A stretch of 64,000 nucleotides of DNA from Ciona savignyi (lineage: Eukaryota; Chordata; Ascidiacea; Phlebobranchia; Cionidae). Below the pieces are notes generated by a model. The model had not been told where the DNA came from. It worked only from the letters and a program-made list of their open reading frames with translations, and ran no database searches. The stretch spans positions 1,425,738-1,489,737 of the forward strand of contig CH003313.1 in NCBI GenBank assembly GCA_000149265.1, written 5' to 3'. Of the stretch, positions 11,356 through 23,481 are shown piece by piece; the first letter of the stretch is position 1, and each line of letters begins with the position of its first letter. Both the position numbers and the translations under genes were made by a program.

Positions 11356-13451
11356 ATGTCTCGCGGCGGTAGACCACCACCAGGCTTGGACAACATGGTG
11401 TCATTGAAAGTTGACAACCTAACTTACCGAACCTCACCTGAGACACTGAAGCGTGCTTTTGAAAAGTATGGCGACGTTGGAGATGTATACATTCCACGGG
11501 ATAGGTAATAGATTTAAAAACAAAGTTTGAATTCTTGACAACACATTCTGTAGGTTACATACGGGTGCCACCTGACAGTTCACGAGTGCTGATGCAGTGT
11601 ATTATATATTTGATTCGTTTCTTCTAGTTTGGAGGCACCAAACTAGATACCTTTTTTGTTTTGCTGTAGTATCTTGCCATTTTTTTGTTAATTGTTGATA
11701 TATATATATATAACATGTATTTTCAAGTTGTTGGTGGTAAACGCTGCAGCGAAAGAAACAAAAACAAAAATTGTAATGTATTTTTTTATTTCAATTAAAC
11801 CACATTCCCTTGTCTGAGAATTATTGCTGATTTCGATGTGAAATTATGCATGATAAAGATCAAAACTAAGTAATGGTCACAATCTATAAGCCAGTAACTT
11901 AATACCATTACAAAACGGTTCTGAATGGTTTTAATACTATATACTGAATGAAACAGATTGGGATTACTCAATGCAAGTAAAAACTACTTTTGGTTTTGGT
12001 ATTCATACCTACCTCTTGTTTTATTTGTTCAACGTTTAAGTTACTTTATATTTATAACCAAAAATAGCACACTTCAAAATGTTGAATAAAAAAACACAAT
12101 CTGTACTTATGCCCAAAACTGCTTATTTTATTTAGTTTTCTTTGGGTACAGGAATATTTTTTTAAAATACTAAAATGGTTTTAAACCAGTTATATTCTAA
12201 CTTTTCCGATTGGACCAAATTGTCCGGATTATAAAAGTTCATCATCATTGTTGTTTTGTTGTCTTAGTCAAGGGTGCTGTGTCACAAAAATGCTTCAAAT
12301 AAAATTCATGTGATTGGCCAGGTATTCCCGTGAGAGCCGAGGCTTTGCGTTCGTTCGGTTCTACGACAAACGGGATGCGGAGGATGCGATGGACAGCATG
12401 GATGGGAAGGAGATGGATGGAAGGGAGCTCAGAGTGGCAATGGCACGCTATGGACGTCCAACTGAGCAAAGTAGGGACTCGGGGAGAAGAGGGGGAGGAG
12501 GTTATGGTGGATCGAGGAGACCCAGGCGGTGAGTTTTTCACGGTTTGATGGCGAGCTTCATGTTTAGATACTTTTTCTTTGAATATAATATCAAATCATT
12601 GTGTGAATAGTTATGAATTTTGTAGGATCTTAAATTAAAACTATGACTATGACTTTTTAAAATATAACGTAAACAATTTATATATAGACTGGTTAGGTTT
12701 TTTTCTGTAAATTGGGTAAAATACATTAAATAAAATTCCTGTCCGCAATATTAAAATCCGATCGATAAATGACCTTCTCAATTTTGTTTGTTTTTATAAA
12801 ATATTGCAAAAATGACAAAACTTTTTTCTTAACAGAAGAAGTTACTCCCGCTCAAGGTCCAGGTCGCGAGGTCGTCGTTATTCTGGGAGTCGCTCCAGAT
12901 CGAGGAGTCGTTCATATCACAGAGATCGCAACCGAAGTCGAAGCAGATCTGCCGACAGAAGGAGGTGAGTGTCGACACATGTATGGAGATTCCCGTGTAG
13001 GCTTACAAATACAATGGTGAAGTAGCAAAGGTGATTTTTTTTTCTGTAGCAATCAGCAGTGACGAGTAAGAGTAAACTGTTAAAAAAATGATGGTCTTTT
13101 TTTCCTTCCCATGTTTTGTAAAAGGGTAAAAAACTTTACTTACAGAGTAAAAAGTTCATATTTCTTTAAAAGGGTAAAAACTTATATTTGAGCAAAGAGC
13201 AATTTCATGACTGGTGAACTAGACACTACTTATCTTTTCTATTTATACAATTTTACCAAACATTCCGGTTTTCTAACATTAATTTGATACTTACACAAGT
13301 TTTAACGACTGTTGGTTTGCCGTCTTTTTCCGGTTTTCTAATTTATTTTATAAGTTTTGAGTGTTTTATTATGGAAACAAAATAAAATATTATTTGCAGT
13401 CGCTCTGGCTCCAACCGAAGATCAGTATCCAGGGACAGGAATGGAGATTGA
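11356..13451 (+). CDS. srsf2: Serine/arginine-rich splicing factor 2 (SC35)
   Basis: A nuclear SR protein that binds exonic enhancers and promotes spliceosome assembly. Four coding exons: 11356-11504, 12322-12528, 12836-12964, 13400-13451; 537 nt, 178 aa against 221 in human. The RRM spans about residues 14-92, with RNP2 LKVDNLTY and RNP1 RGFAFVRF, and [20 protein letters not shown] is close to the vertebrate protein. A glycine/arginine hinge (about 100-118) leads into an RS domain from about residue 119 to the end ([11 protein letters not shown] and similar). The RS domain is shorter than in vertebrates and is split over two small exons. An AATAAA at 13610-13615 is a likely polyadenylation signal. 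Phases agree at all GT-AG junctions. Confidence 0.95.
11714..11780 (+). repeat. Conserved dispersed module, copy 2
   Basis: It lies in srsf2 intron 1. From CATGTATTTTCAAG through GGTGGTAAACGCTGCAGCG to AAAAATTGTAATGTA it is nearly identical to the copies at 9646-9711 (inverted) and 36544-36606. Confidence 0.75.
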
Positions 13452-15061
13452 TTGGAGATATCGCCGGGTAATCTAATATGCCTACATACTACTCTGCCAC
13501 ATAAACATTCCTACGTGTCAATAATTCAAACTCGGTGGACTTTTATATAAAGTTTGAAGTAACAGTTTTATAGATAATCCTTGGTAACAAACATGCTGTA
13601 TCACCCACCAATAAATGTGAATATTTCGAGTAATTCTAATCGGCTGTGTTTGCTTGTCAAGGCATAGTAGCTGAGCCGGTAAGCAGTGGTTGCAGTAAGC
13701 AGTGGTTGCAGCAGCCAGTTGTTGCAGATGGAGTAGTTAGTCGGTGATGCTTGCTGTCATGCTGCTGCATTGATGGTGACCTATATTTTAAATCATCTCT
13801 ATATAATATTCCTCTGTGCATTTTAGTTACAATTTTTATTTAAATTTTTAACCCCAGTATAGTTGTAAACAAAGAATCTTTATTTCAATTTTACCACTTG
13901 TTAAGTGTGCCTTACTTTACATTGTTCCAACCCAGTGGAATTTTACAGATTGTAGAAATTGAAAGTGAGTCATACAAGTACTCAAATAGACCCAACAGTT
14001 TAACTGTGGCTATGATCTGTATTAATGTTAGCCTTCCCTCCAACTTGAAAGTTATGTTGGACTTTAGGCACTCTAACAACTCCAACTAGATTGTGTGCAA
14101 AGGGTGTATTAATTTACCCCACCACTTTGCATTACTCCAAAATTATTGGTATTTAATGCACCTTTTGAATTTAAAATTGTTGTTTAAATATCAACAGCAA
14201 TACACTGAATAGCTGTAAGCAACTTGACTGCGGCATGATCTGTTTTAGAATGCTCCTGAACTCAATTTGCACTGTCCCATTCCAGTGGTCCTCCCAAACT
14301 AAACCTAAATTATGATTTTTCCACTTAAACACAATCAAGCCAACGTTCTACAATGCTTTATCATGCAAGCAAAAATTGAACTAATCACTAGTTCATGGAC
14401 ACAGGTGGTTTGTAATGGCTGGAATGAAAATATAAAAAGGACCCCATTCAAAAGGTAAATACTGGGGCTGAAATTGAAGAACTGCTGCCATATTTGCAAC
14501 TTGATGATTAGCAAGGAATTTCGTTTAGATGCAATTCACTATTAAAATTCTGTTGAAAAATTGTGTGTTGGTGTTAAGGCATGCAGAAAAGTAGTTTGCT
14601 GGGATGGTAATTGAACCATGTTCTTGTAGAAGTAATTAGCTAAAAGCTATGGATGTGTAATGTTTATATTCCCCAAAGTTTAGCATTGGTATGACTGCTG
14701 ATGTTGGTAGTATAAATATAAATAACTACTGTAGTTGTATGCAACACTCTGGGAGCCGGACTGACATGTATTCTGACAAGTTCTACAATAACTCATTTCT
14801 TCACTGAAAACAATCTACATGAATAATCAATCTGGTTGCAAAACCATAAAATATATAAAACTAGAGAGTGTTAACCACCAGTATTTGTAAAAACAATTTT
14901 TAACCGTAGGTTACAGGTTTCTTCAAACTGAAATGCTCATGTACCTGTACCTGATTACCTATTCAAAGTCACAAATGGTATATCATTTAAATACATGTGC
15001 ATATCTTTTGTTTCTACAAGCACAAATCAATTGATCACAGGGAGTTACCAAATTAATGATC

Positions 15062-15312
15062 TGGCGTCTCCGAATAATCTAACCAGGTGGACGAAACTAC
15101 TTGGTAGTGTCGTTGAGCAAGGCACTTAATAAATATTGCATGCACCAAGTGGATTATTGGGTTCTACTAAATTGAAGGAATGTGTGAATCATACACAACA
15201 CACTGCAATAGCTCCAGTAACCCGACGGTGGCTGAGAGGTGATCTGACGATTGCATGTGTGTTAACCTCCTTGGTTTTCCATTTACAGGAAAAACATGAA
15301 TATTCTATCCTT
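15062..15312 (+). repeat. SINE, TATCC-tailed family
   Basis: The body from the AAACTACTTGGTAGTGTC region to the AACATGAATATTCTATCC end matches the family. The tRNA-like head is degraded. Confidence 0.8.
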
Positions 15313-15467
15313 AAACATATTGAAAAACTTGTGTAATTTGCCCTAAATTTTTCATAGAATATTGAATAAACCTTGTTTAAAATGTTTTAAATAAATTGGA
15401 TTATTCCTTTCTATTAATATTGGGCGTTAAAGCAATTTGATTAATGATTTAAGTTAGGTTAAGTTTC

Positions 15468-15613
15468 TGGAGGGAAGGATGGAAACTGCTTACCCGAACT
15501 ATGGAAACTAATTTTAACCCTGACCTAAACCCCAGAACTAAAACCAACCCTAGCTTTAAAAATAATTCTTAATGCCCTAATCTTTATTTTAGTGTGCAGT
15601 TTCCCTCCCTTAG
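15468..15613. repeat. Foldback element with GGAGGGAAAC-type ends, copy 1
   Basis: The left end reads GGAGGGAAGGATGGAAACTGC and the right end GCAGTTTCCCTCC, its inverted counterpart. The interior is rich in CTAACCC/TTAGGG-like triplets. An inverted relative lies at about 35862-36005. Confidence 0.5.
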
Positions 15614-16234
15614 TGAAATTTTCAGTCTGATGGATAAAGCCTCTTGCCAAATAGCTGGCAAAATTATACCTTACACTCATTACGCATATTGAAAAAAAGA
15701 TGTAAAATCAGTAATTATGTCCCATTTTATTTTGAAAAGAACCCCTAATACTAAACTGAATACACAGTTGGGTTACCAGCATCAATAAATAACCTAATTT
15801 TTATTTCACCGAGTTCCAACAATATTTGTTAATGACTTTCCCAAGAACACAATTTGCAACTACCCAACAAGATATATTGATACATGCAGTAATTAAGGAT
15901 TCCTACTAAATAAATCATACATAACACACACGCAATAGCTCCAATAACCTGACAGTGGGCACGAGGCGATCTGCTGATTGCCTATGTGTTAACCCCATTA
16001 ACGCGGATAAACATTAATATCCTATCCTAATGTTAAAAGAATAATTCTTATTTCTGGATATTTCAAACCAGATTTTAATACCGTCAAATAACAATCCAAT
16101 TATACAATGATTTTTGTGAACATACTAAGTATGTACAAATTTTAACTACACCGCAAAATATATTGCAACTATCCAACACAATAGATTAATAAGTGTAGTA
16201 ATCATGTTAAAAGAATAATTATTATTTCTGATAA

Positions 16235-16452
16235 TCGGTCTTGTTCCTAGGCAAGGCACATAGCGGATATCACATGAACCTGGTGGATTGTTATTCTATT
16301 AAACTAAAGAACTACTCAATGCAATATCCCCGATAAACCAACAGTGAGGGAAGCTCATCCGTAGAAGAATGCTTCCCTTGCGTATTTGCAAGGCAACCTG
16401 ACGATTGCCTGTTTGAATACGCTCCTTGAATTTTCCCATTTATGCGAACAAA
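16235..16452 (+). repeat. SINE, diverged copy
   Basis: Family blocks TCTTGTTCCTAGGCAAGGCAC, CCTGACGATTGCCTG and CCCATTTATGCG can be aligned, with an inserted or shuffled centre. Confidence 0.55.
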
Positions 16453-16545
16453 ACATGCATCCTAGAGTGAAGTAAAAATTATGATTAATAATAAAAATTG
16501 CACTTTAAATTATGTAACACACACCCACAAAAATAAAATAGTGAA

Positions 16546-19500
16546 TTAATATTTGATGCAAATTGTTTTTGCTTCTGTGAAGAATTCCAATGAATCTTTT
16601 GCACTTTCCCTCCCAAGGCCAGAGTGCTTCATCCCCCCGAATGGCATCCGCAGGTCACGAACCATCCAACAGTTAACCCATACCGTGCCTGTAACACCAA
16701 ATTAAATATTAAACTACAAATTCTTTTATTAAGCACCAAGGATTGGATAATGGTCATAACCAAGGATTGGATAATGGTCATAACATAGGGTCATAACCAA
16801 GGATTGGATAATGGTCATAACATCCACATTACCACAACTTATAATTGCATGATCTATTACACTCCATTGAATCGAGGTATTGTTTATTACACCCTTGCAC
16901 AGAGAGTGGTATTACTATCCCTGAATTTTATGAAAAAAACTAAGTGTGCTTTAAATGAAAGTAAGCAATATGATATTCATTTTGCTTATTAAATTGTAAT
17001 GTTCCACTGAATCAGAAAGGAAAGTATTTTTTGAATTTAACCATGGCAACACCAAGTGTAGGTGGTCACACAGTGTGACACATAAGTGATTCTTCATATG
17101 ATATATTGTTATGCAACTGTATGTAACTAAAAGCAGCCAGAATACCTGCTTCTAACTTCTTGGAGACCCGATGAGCCCGCTCCAGGTGGGTCGTCCATAC
17201 CGTAGCGCACAGTCCATATTTCACATTATTTGCACGTTTAATTGCCTTTATAACATTTATATGTTGAAAGTTTATGTCATTGATATTCTAGTAGGTTCAA
17301 AATACATGGACTTCTGGTCTGATGCTCTTCCAGAAATGGATTGATATGACATTCATGTTTCAATTTATTATGTAAATGGGAAATTGCAGGGGCAATTGAC
17401 AGATTACCTTGCACCCATCATTGGGTTACAGATGCTCCTTCAATTTGGATGAACCCAATATTTTACTGGGTTTAAGCAATGTCTGCTTTGTGCATTTTAC
17501 AAGGACACAACCGATCAGTTTCGATTTGGCAACCCTTTGGCTGTAAGGCGACACAATAATCCACCAAACCAATCGGTCAATCTGATAATAATAAATTTGT
17601 ACATGATGGATAGCAGAGTGGTAATGGGTTGGACCAATAACTAAAATAATACATTAGCGAAATCAGAAGCTTAGGCACTTAAAAATATTAGTTTCTCTAT
17701 GTTTAACACATGACGTCCGCACATGTACTTCGGACATGCTGAAGTAGTTGCACATAATAACTGCAGTGTTTTTACTGGAAATAAGAACATCACATCCAAA
17801 TATACCTCTTGTTCTGTATCGAAGGGCATAATGCAAACCACCGGTCCAAATATTTCATCTTGAACGCAACTCGACATGTCGTCCACCCCGGTAATAACAG
17901 TTGGTGGGAAGAAGAATCCACCCTTTAGTTTGTGGGGCAGCTCAAGGGGTTCCACCCCGTACCCGCACTTAATTGTTCCACCATCACTGATGGCTATATC
18001 GATGTACTTTCTCACCTAGAATTTAGATTATTATCAAATATATAGCGAAGACACAAATAAATGTGCTGATATACTTTGGTTAAGGATAATATTTAGGACC
18101 TGGTTAAGCTCAAACCTAATTTTCGATGGGTTACGCGTACAGGAAATTGTTCGGAATCTTCAAAATTAGCTGAGCGGCATAATTTTGAACACAAGTTCAA
18201 AAAGAAATTTTAGATGCAATCAAACTTAGATATTTTAAAATGTTTAGATGTCAACCGGACAGGGATGACAAGTTTGGGTTAATAACCCAGGAACCTTATA
18301 GTATCTTCTTAGCAGCACAGAACTATTTTACTATGGACAAAATATACCGCATGTGATGAGGTAACCTGGTGACTCATATGGATCAATTGCTAAAAACACA
18401 GCGGAAATTATGCGTTTTTAGACACTTTAACAGTTAACACTTGTTAAAACTCAAGAGTGCCAAACAAGTGTTCTTAAGTATTCAAAATATTACCACACAA
18501 AAATAATAAATCTCAAAATGGCGTCCCAAGTAAGAACAAACCTTCTCCCAGTGTTGCTTGCTGACTAACGCCCCAAGATCAGTGGAATTATCCTCAGGAT
18601 CACCTACTCTCAACAACTTAGTTCGTTCAACAAACTTGGCCACGAATTCCTCATACAAGTTGGACTGCACGTAGATCCTGCTTGTGCATAAGCACACTTC
18701 ACCCTGTATTGATGCATGTTAGTTGATATTATCACAAATATTTGGATTCTATTTCAATCAATAAGTGGGAATTCTTTTTGTTGAGGGAATAATGTTTTTG
18801 CTTTAAAATAGGATAGGATAGGATAGGATATTCATGTTTATCCCCGTGAATGGGAAAACCTAGGGGGTTATCACACGGGCAATCGTCAGATCACCTCGCG
18901 CCCATCGTCGGGTTACCGGAGCTATTGCAGTGTGTTGTATATGATAGACACGTTCCTTAAATTTGGTAGAACCCATTAATCCGCTGGGTTCAGGCAATGT
19001 CCGTAAAGTGCCTTGCCCAAGGACACAACCGACTACCTAGCGACCAGTTCGCACCTGCAACCTTTCGATTGAAAGGCGACGCACTTAACCGCTAGACCAC
19101 CGGGCCGGACAAATACAACTTGAAACTAATACTGAAGCTGTAACATCTTCAAATTAATATATTGCAGGTGTTGTTTATTTGTAAAATGGTAGGTGAACTA
19201 AGCATTTTTCTTCATAGAATGGATATTGTTGATTACAGGTACACATCAGAAAATTTAAGTTATGATACAGGATGTGTATCAGAATACCATGTCACCGGAT
19301 ATGTTGTAGTGTGTTCTATACCAGTGCTCCGCAACCGTTTTTTACTCAAGCAACATTTAGAAACTTACTAAATTTTGACGGAACATTGCATTCTGTTATA
19401 TGAGTCTGATAGTGGTAATATTCAGATTTCAAAAAAATAAAATTCTTTTTATTTGGTAAAAACTGTGTTTAAAAAATATATCTTATTTTCCCGTGGCAAC

Positions 19501-22500
19501 CAGTAATGTTTTGGGTACACTGGTTGCGGAGCACTGTATAAAAGAAACAATTCTTCAGATTTTTGTTCAACCCACTATTCCACTACGTCCCACGAAGCAG
19601 TTATAAATCGTGCATCACCTGGTTAGCAAAGCTGGATCGAACACAACACTCCACAGACTCATTCACGTCAGCATCTCCGAACACCAACGCCGCATTCTTC
19701 CCTCCCAGCTCAAGTGACACTGCTTTGCAATATGGAGCCACCACTTGTGAGATGCGCTGCCCAACCATGGTGCTTCCAGTGAACGACACAACCGATACGT
19801 CCGGGTGTCGAACCAGTTCCTAAAACAAAACTTATTTATATTTTTCTACAGACTACAACCTAGCGTGGTATGTTAGTCTGGTGAATTAATGCGTTTCTTT
19901 CCAACCGAAGGGTTGCAGGTACAAAACTGGTCGCAAGGTAGTCAATTGTGTCCTTGGAAAAGGCAAGTAACGGACATTGCCTGAAAACCAGCGGCTCAAT
20001 GGTTCTACAAAGAAGGGACATCGTGATGTGACGATTGCCCGTTTGTTAACCCCCTTGTTTTTTCCATTCACAGGGAATAAACAAACAAAATATCCCATCC
20101 CTATTATGTAAATATGCTCCTGTTATGTAGTTTAAATTATGATATGCATAGATCAGCTTGACTTTTCATGTATACAAACAGGGTTGAACCAATTTTTAAG
20201 CTGTTATAGCCTCTCCAAATTTTCAATTCATTGGACCAAAATCATTCCTTAACTTTGCATGTGATTTAATAAATAACTGTTTAAACACTGTAATATGTCC
20301 TTACCAGTTGGCATTTTGGTGTCTTAAACAATCTGATTAAGGAAACAAAATTATCCATAAAAACAATGAAAGCCAAATTAACATAGATTCTGGAGTTACC
20401 TCTCCCACTTCAGTTCCATAACCGAACACGATGTTCACGACACCCGGTGGTAGCTTTGCGGCAGTAAACACCTCACATAACTTCCATGCGGTGACACTAG
20501 TGAGTTCGGAGGGTTTCGCCACACACGTGTTACCAAACGCAATCGCTGGTGCTATCTTCCATGTCAGCAGGTACAAAGGCAAGTTCCATGGGCTGAATGT
20601 CAATGTTAGCAGAAATTTAAATTATTTCAAACATGAGTTTAATAACGTATTCATGTTTAACCACGGAGGAGAAAATGAAGGATGAAACATGGCTATCAAC
20701 CAGATTACCATGTCTACAGTTACGGTTAATAAATAAATTGCTTTAGTTACTAATCAACCCATTACACTATTTGATTCGGGCAGGTTACTGTTAGCAATTT
20801 TTATACAATCCAAGGAGTATTACTTTAGTAAATCAATATGTATTACTGGTAATTTTTCTTAGTAAAATTAGTTTTTTCCCAGTAAAATATATTTACTTTT
20901 GGTAAATTTCAGCGCTGTAGAATCAAGTCTGGCATTTCCGAAATATTTCTGGTCATTTAGCAATTTACTTTAAATATTTGATTGATTATTTTGATAGAAG
21001 AATACAAAACAAACCTGATAAGTCCAGCCACACCGACCGGCATTCGATGAACATAGTTCAAATGTTGCGATGCACCCGTTAAGTGTGTGCACTCTTCTGT
21101 TCCGTTTAGAATTGATAAAGCGAAGAATCGGAAGTTATAAACGGCACGTGGGATATCGATCTTGGTGGCTAACAACACTGGCTTGCCCTGTAATATATGT
21201 CTGGTTGATTCAATTCCAAAACATGGTAAAAACGAAAAGATTTATACCGGGTCGCATAGCCCATGCAGTTAAAGCATCTCATTCGTTCAAAAAAGGTTGT
21301 TTTATCGAAACCAGTCAATAACTTAGTTGGTTGTTTACTAATTAGGCAATATACATGCCATGTAGCATGCAATTTAATGTATTTTTTTCACTCGGTTTTA
21401 AAAGGCAGTGGCAAAAAGATAATCTGGCAATTAAGAATGTGCACCCTATGTTTTTAATAATGGGTAGGAATATGGGATAAGCTTATCTCAGAATCCCAGC
21501 ATCTTACTTTCAATTTGAACAGCATTTCATTCCACTTTATTAAATCAAGGCAATGTTTAGTGCATTGCACCAAAATATAACATACAGAATAGTTGTTTAT
21601 TTCAGGGACAAACCACACAAACATGTCAGTTATGTCAGTATGTACTTGCAACTTGTTGCAAGTTGCAACCTTTATCAAAGATATACCTGAAGATTTATAA
21701 TTTTACTAAATGAAAAAGAAGTGTAAATAAAAAGATAATGTATAATGAAAGAATTTAAACTTTCAACCATCCACAGTCAAGGTGAAAACTGTGGGGTAAA
21801 ACAATCAATATTGAAAGACATTCTAGAAATGTTTTTCAATAGAAAACCAAACAGAAATATTTTTTTATTTTTGCAAAATGTAATTCTTATTTTTAAGGTG
21901 ATATTATCACCGTTAAAATTACTTTGTGCTTAAATACAAATTAATTTGAATGTTATGATAAATTAAAATTTTTATTAAAGTCTGGATTGGAAGATAAATT
22001 GGCAGCATGTTAATTTGTCAAATAGAGTGGATGAGGCTGTTGTACATAAACCAACAATGCTCTAACAGTAGAGTTAAAACAACAAAGTCCCACTTCAAGT
22101 TTCACATGTTAACTTGCCTGGTCTTCAGATTCTAAGCGAGCAAATTCTGTCAACCTGGATTCCAATATGTCTGCTATTCGATTCATAACATCTGCCCTGA
22201 AATACAAAATAGGCCTGAATCAACAAAGTGTAATACAAACATGTTTTAGTATATACTCTAATGCAACATTTTATGTTATATAATGCTTGGTTGTTACCAA
22301 TTATTTATCCTTTATTCAGTATTTTGGAAGTCAATTACAATATACTAATAATGCCTTTATTTTTTTTACTTAGCTATTATATGTCCCTTTGAGTACAATA
22401 TTTTTAATGAGTATACACATAATAAACAACTGGTAAATATGCATTCTGGTAACGGTTTAGCAAATGCTTTTTGCTTTCATTTTCCCACCTTAAAGGATCC

Positions 22501-23473
22501 ATCTATTATTAAATTGGACTTATACCAAGTATATTATTGTATTATCACATTCCACCTGATTTAACACTATTAGCTATGACAGCAAATTCAATTCTAGTAA
22601 GGTTCAAACCTTTCTTTTGTACTGGACTCAGACCATGATGAAAAGGCACGCTTTGCGCTGCTTACTGCTTCATCTACATCATGTTTGTCACTACACGGGA
22701 CCTGTCATTGGGTGATTTTAAATAGTTGAAACTAGCTGAAGTTATCAGTTAGTATAGGAAATTTCAATAGGTGCTGCTAGGTAAGGGTCACTTAAAAATG
22801 CTCCAGGACTTAGCATAAAAAAATAATGAGCAGTTATCCATGGTTATCTATACACGATAAAGCATACGAAAGCAGATACTGTGAAAGATCATCTCAGTAT
22901 ATTCTTTTTGCCTAAAGGTTTGATTTCAGATCCAGTACAGAAAATTACAAACATAAATATTGGCCATCATAACTAAACTTTGATTCCAGTTTTTTTTTTT
23001 GCTTTTAAACATTGTCAAACGGGCCTGGCTTAATATCATATAATAAGTGAAATAGTAATACAGCAGACAAATATCAAATGAGATCATTAGATTATCTTTG
23101 TTTTGGGGGTATATTTTGGAGATATTGCTATATAATGTTTGCTCAATCCATCAATCCAATGGGTTCTAGGCTCTAGCAATATCCTTTAAATGGCTTCTTT
23201 TGCTAAGATCACTTGCAAAAAATCTCACTGGCTAAAGAAAAATAGTAAATAAGTCACTGACACACATTTTTAAAAATTGCAAATCATAATTAAAATAATG
23301 TCTTACCGAATTACAAAAATATGTAACATACCAGTACCATACATGGAGAAACACATTTAAACACCTACTTTCGCATTCAGCACTCCAGTAGCAGGTGATA
23401 TGCTGTCAATATAAGCCCCAGATATTGGGGACACAAACTGTCCATTAATATAATTTTTAATTTCTAACACCAT
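16546..23473 (-). CDS. aldh8a1: Aldehyde dehydrogenase 8 family member A1 (2-aminomuconic semialdehyde dehydrogenase)
   Basis: An NAD-dependent cytosolic aldehyde dehydrogenase; the family oxidises 2-aminomuconate semialdehyde in the kynurenine branch of tryptophan breakdown. Ten coding exons, 5' to 3': 23369-23473, 22610-22701, 22118-22196, 21015-21187, 20400-20592, 19619-19819, 18542-18703, 17806-18015, 17146-17245, 16546-16688; 1458 nt, 485 aa against 487 in human. Landmarks: SPWNLPLYLLTWKIAPA, LELGGKN with catalytic Glu near 251, FANQGEVC with the nucleophile Cys near 285 (exons 6/7), DEIFGPVVC and FGGMKHSGLGRE. The intron after exon 3 uses a GC donor (CAG|GCAAGT); the others are GT-AG. 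The ATG follows an acceptor-like TTTATTTCAG by six bases. It is divergent from arhgap11a. Confidence 0.95.
16736..16820 (+). repeat. Minisatellite, 24-bp unit x3
   Basis: Three identical units of CCAAGGATTGGATAATGGTC plus ATAA start at 16736, 16760 and 16797; a partial 13-base unit separates the last two. It lies in the last intron of aldh8a1. Confidence 0.9.
17343..17575 (-). repeat. SINE, diverged copy
   Basis: The minus-strand family body is recognisable (GGACACAACCGATCAG-like and TTGGATGAACCCAAT-like blocks) in an aldh8a1 intron, with many changes. Confidence 0.7.
18809..19108 (-). repeat. Full-length SINE, best consensus copy
   Basis: About 300 bases in an aldh8a1 intron. On minus it starts at GTCCGGCCCGGTGGTCTAGC, has box A-like GGTCTAGCGGTTAAGTGCGT and box B-like GGTTGCAGGTGCGAACTGG, the conserved body, and ends in four TATCC units. 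Confidence 0.92.
19322..19536 (+). mobile_element. hAT-like MITE, copy 1
   Basis: It starts CAGTGCTCCGCAACC and ends GGTTGCGGAGCACTG, a perfect 15-bp terminal inverted repeat. The interior is AT-rich with no coding capacity. The flanking 8 bases do not match in this copy, but related copies at 43792 and 57915 do have near-perfect 8-bp duplications. Confidence 0.8.
19872..20101 (+). repeat. SINE, TATCC-tailed family
   Basis: It starts TTAGTCTGGTGAATTAATGCG, has box B-like GGTTGCAGGTACAAAACTGG, and ends AAATATCCCATCCCTA. A deletion removes part of the centre. It lies in an aldh8a1 intron. Confidence 0.8.
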
Positions 23474-23479
23474 TGCTCA

Positions 23480-23481
23480 CT
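23480..23481 (-). promoter_or_regulatory. aldh8a1: Splice acceptor directly before the aldh8a1 start (candidate trans-splice site)
   Basis: On the minus strand, TTAGTTTATTTCAG is followed by TGAGCA and then the ATG. A six-base leader after a strong acceptor is typical of spliced-leader addition; an upstream 5' UTR exon is the alternative. Confidence 0.5.

Larger units (their letters stand above)
13452..16545. other. Convergent srsf2 / aldh8a1 spacer
   Basis: No supported gene. It holds the srsf2 3' UTR at the left, a foldback element (15468-15613), and SINE copies at about 15062-15312, 15836-16027 and 16235-16452. The short open frame at 13898-14089 has no splice context or recognisable similarity. 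Confidence 0.6.

Noticed and set aside
18980-19108. Possible true tRNA gene on the minus strand (box A and box B present)
   Set aside because: The head continues into the SINE body, and the same head is repeated in many copies; it is a SINE promoter, not a functional tRNA gene.
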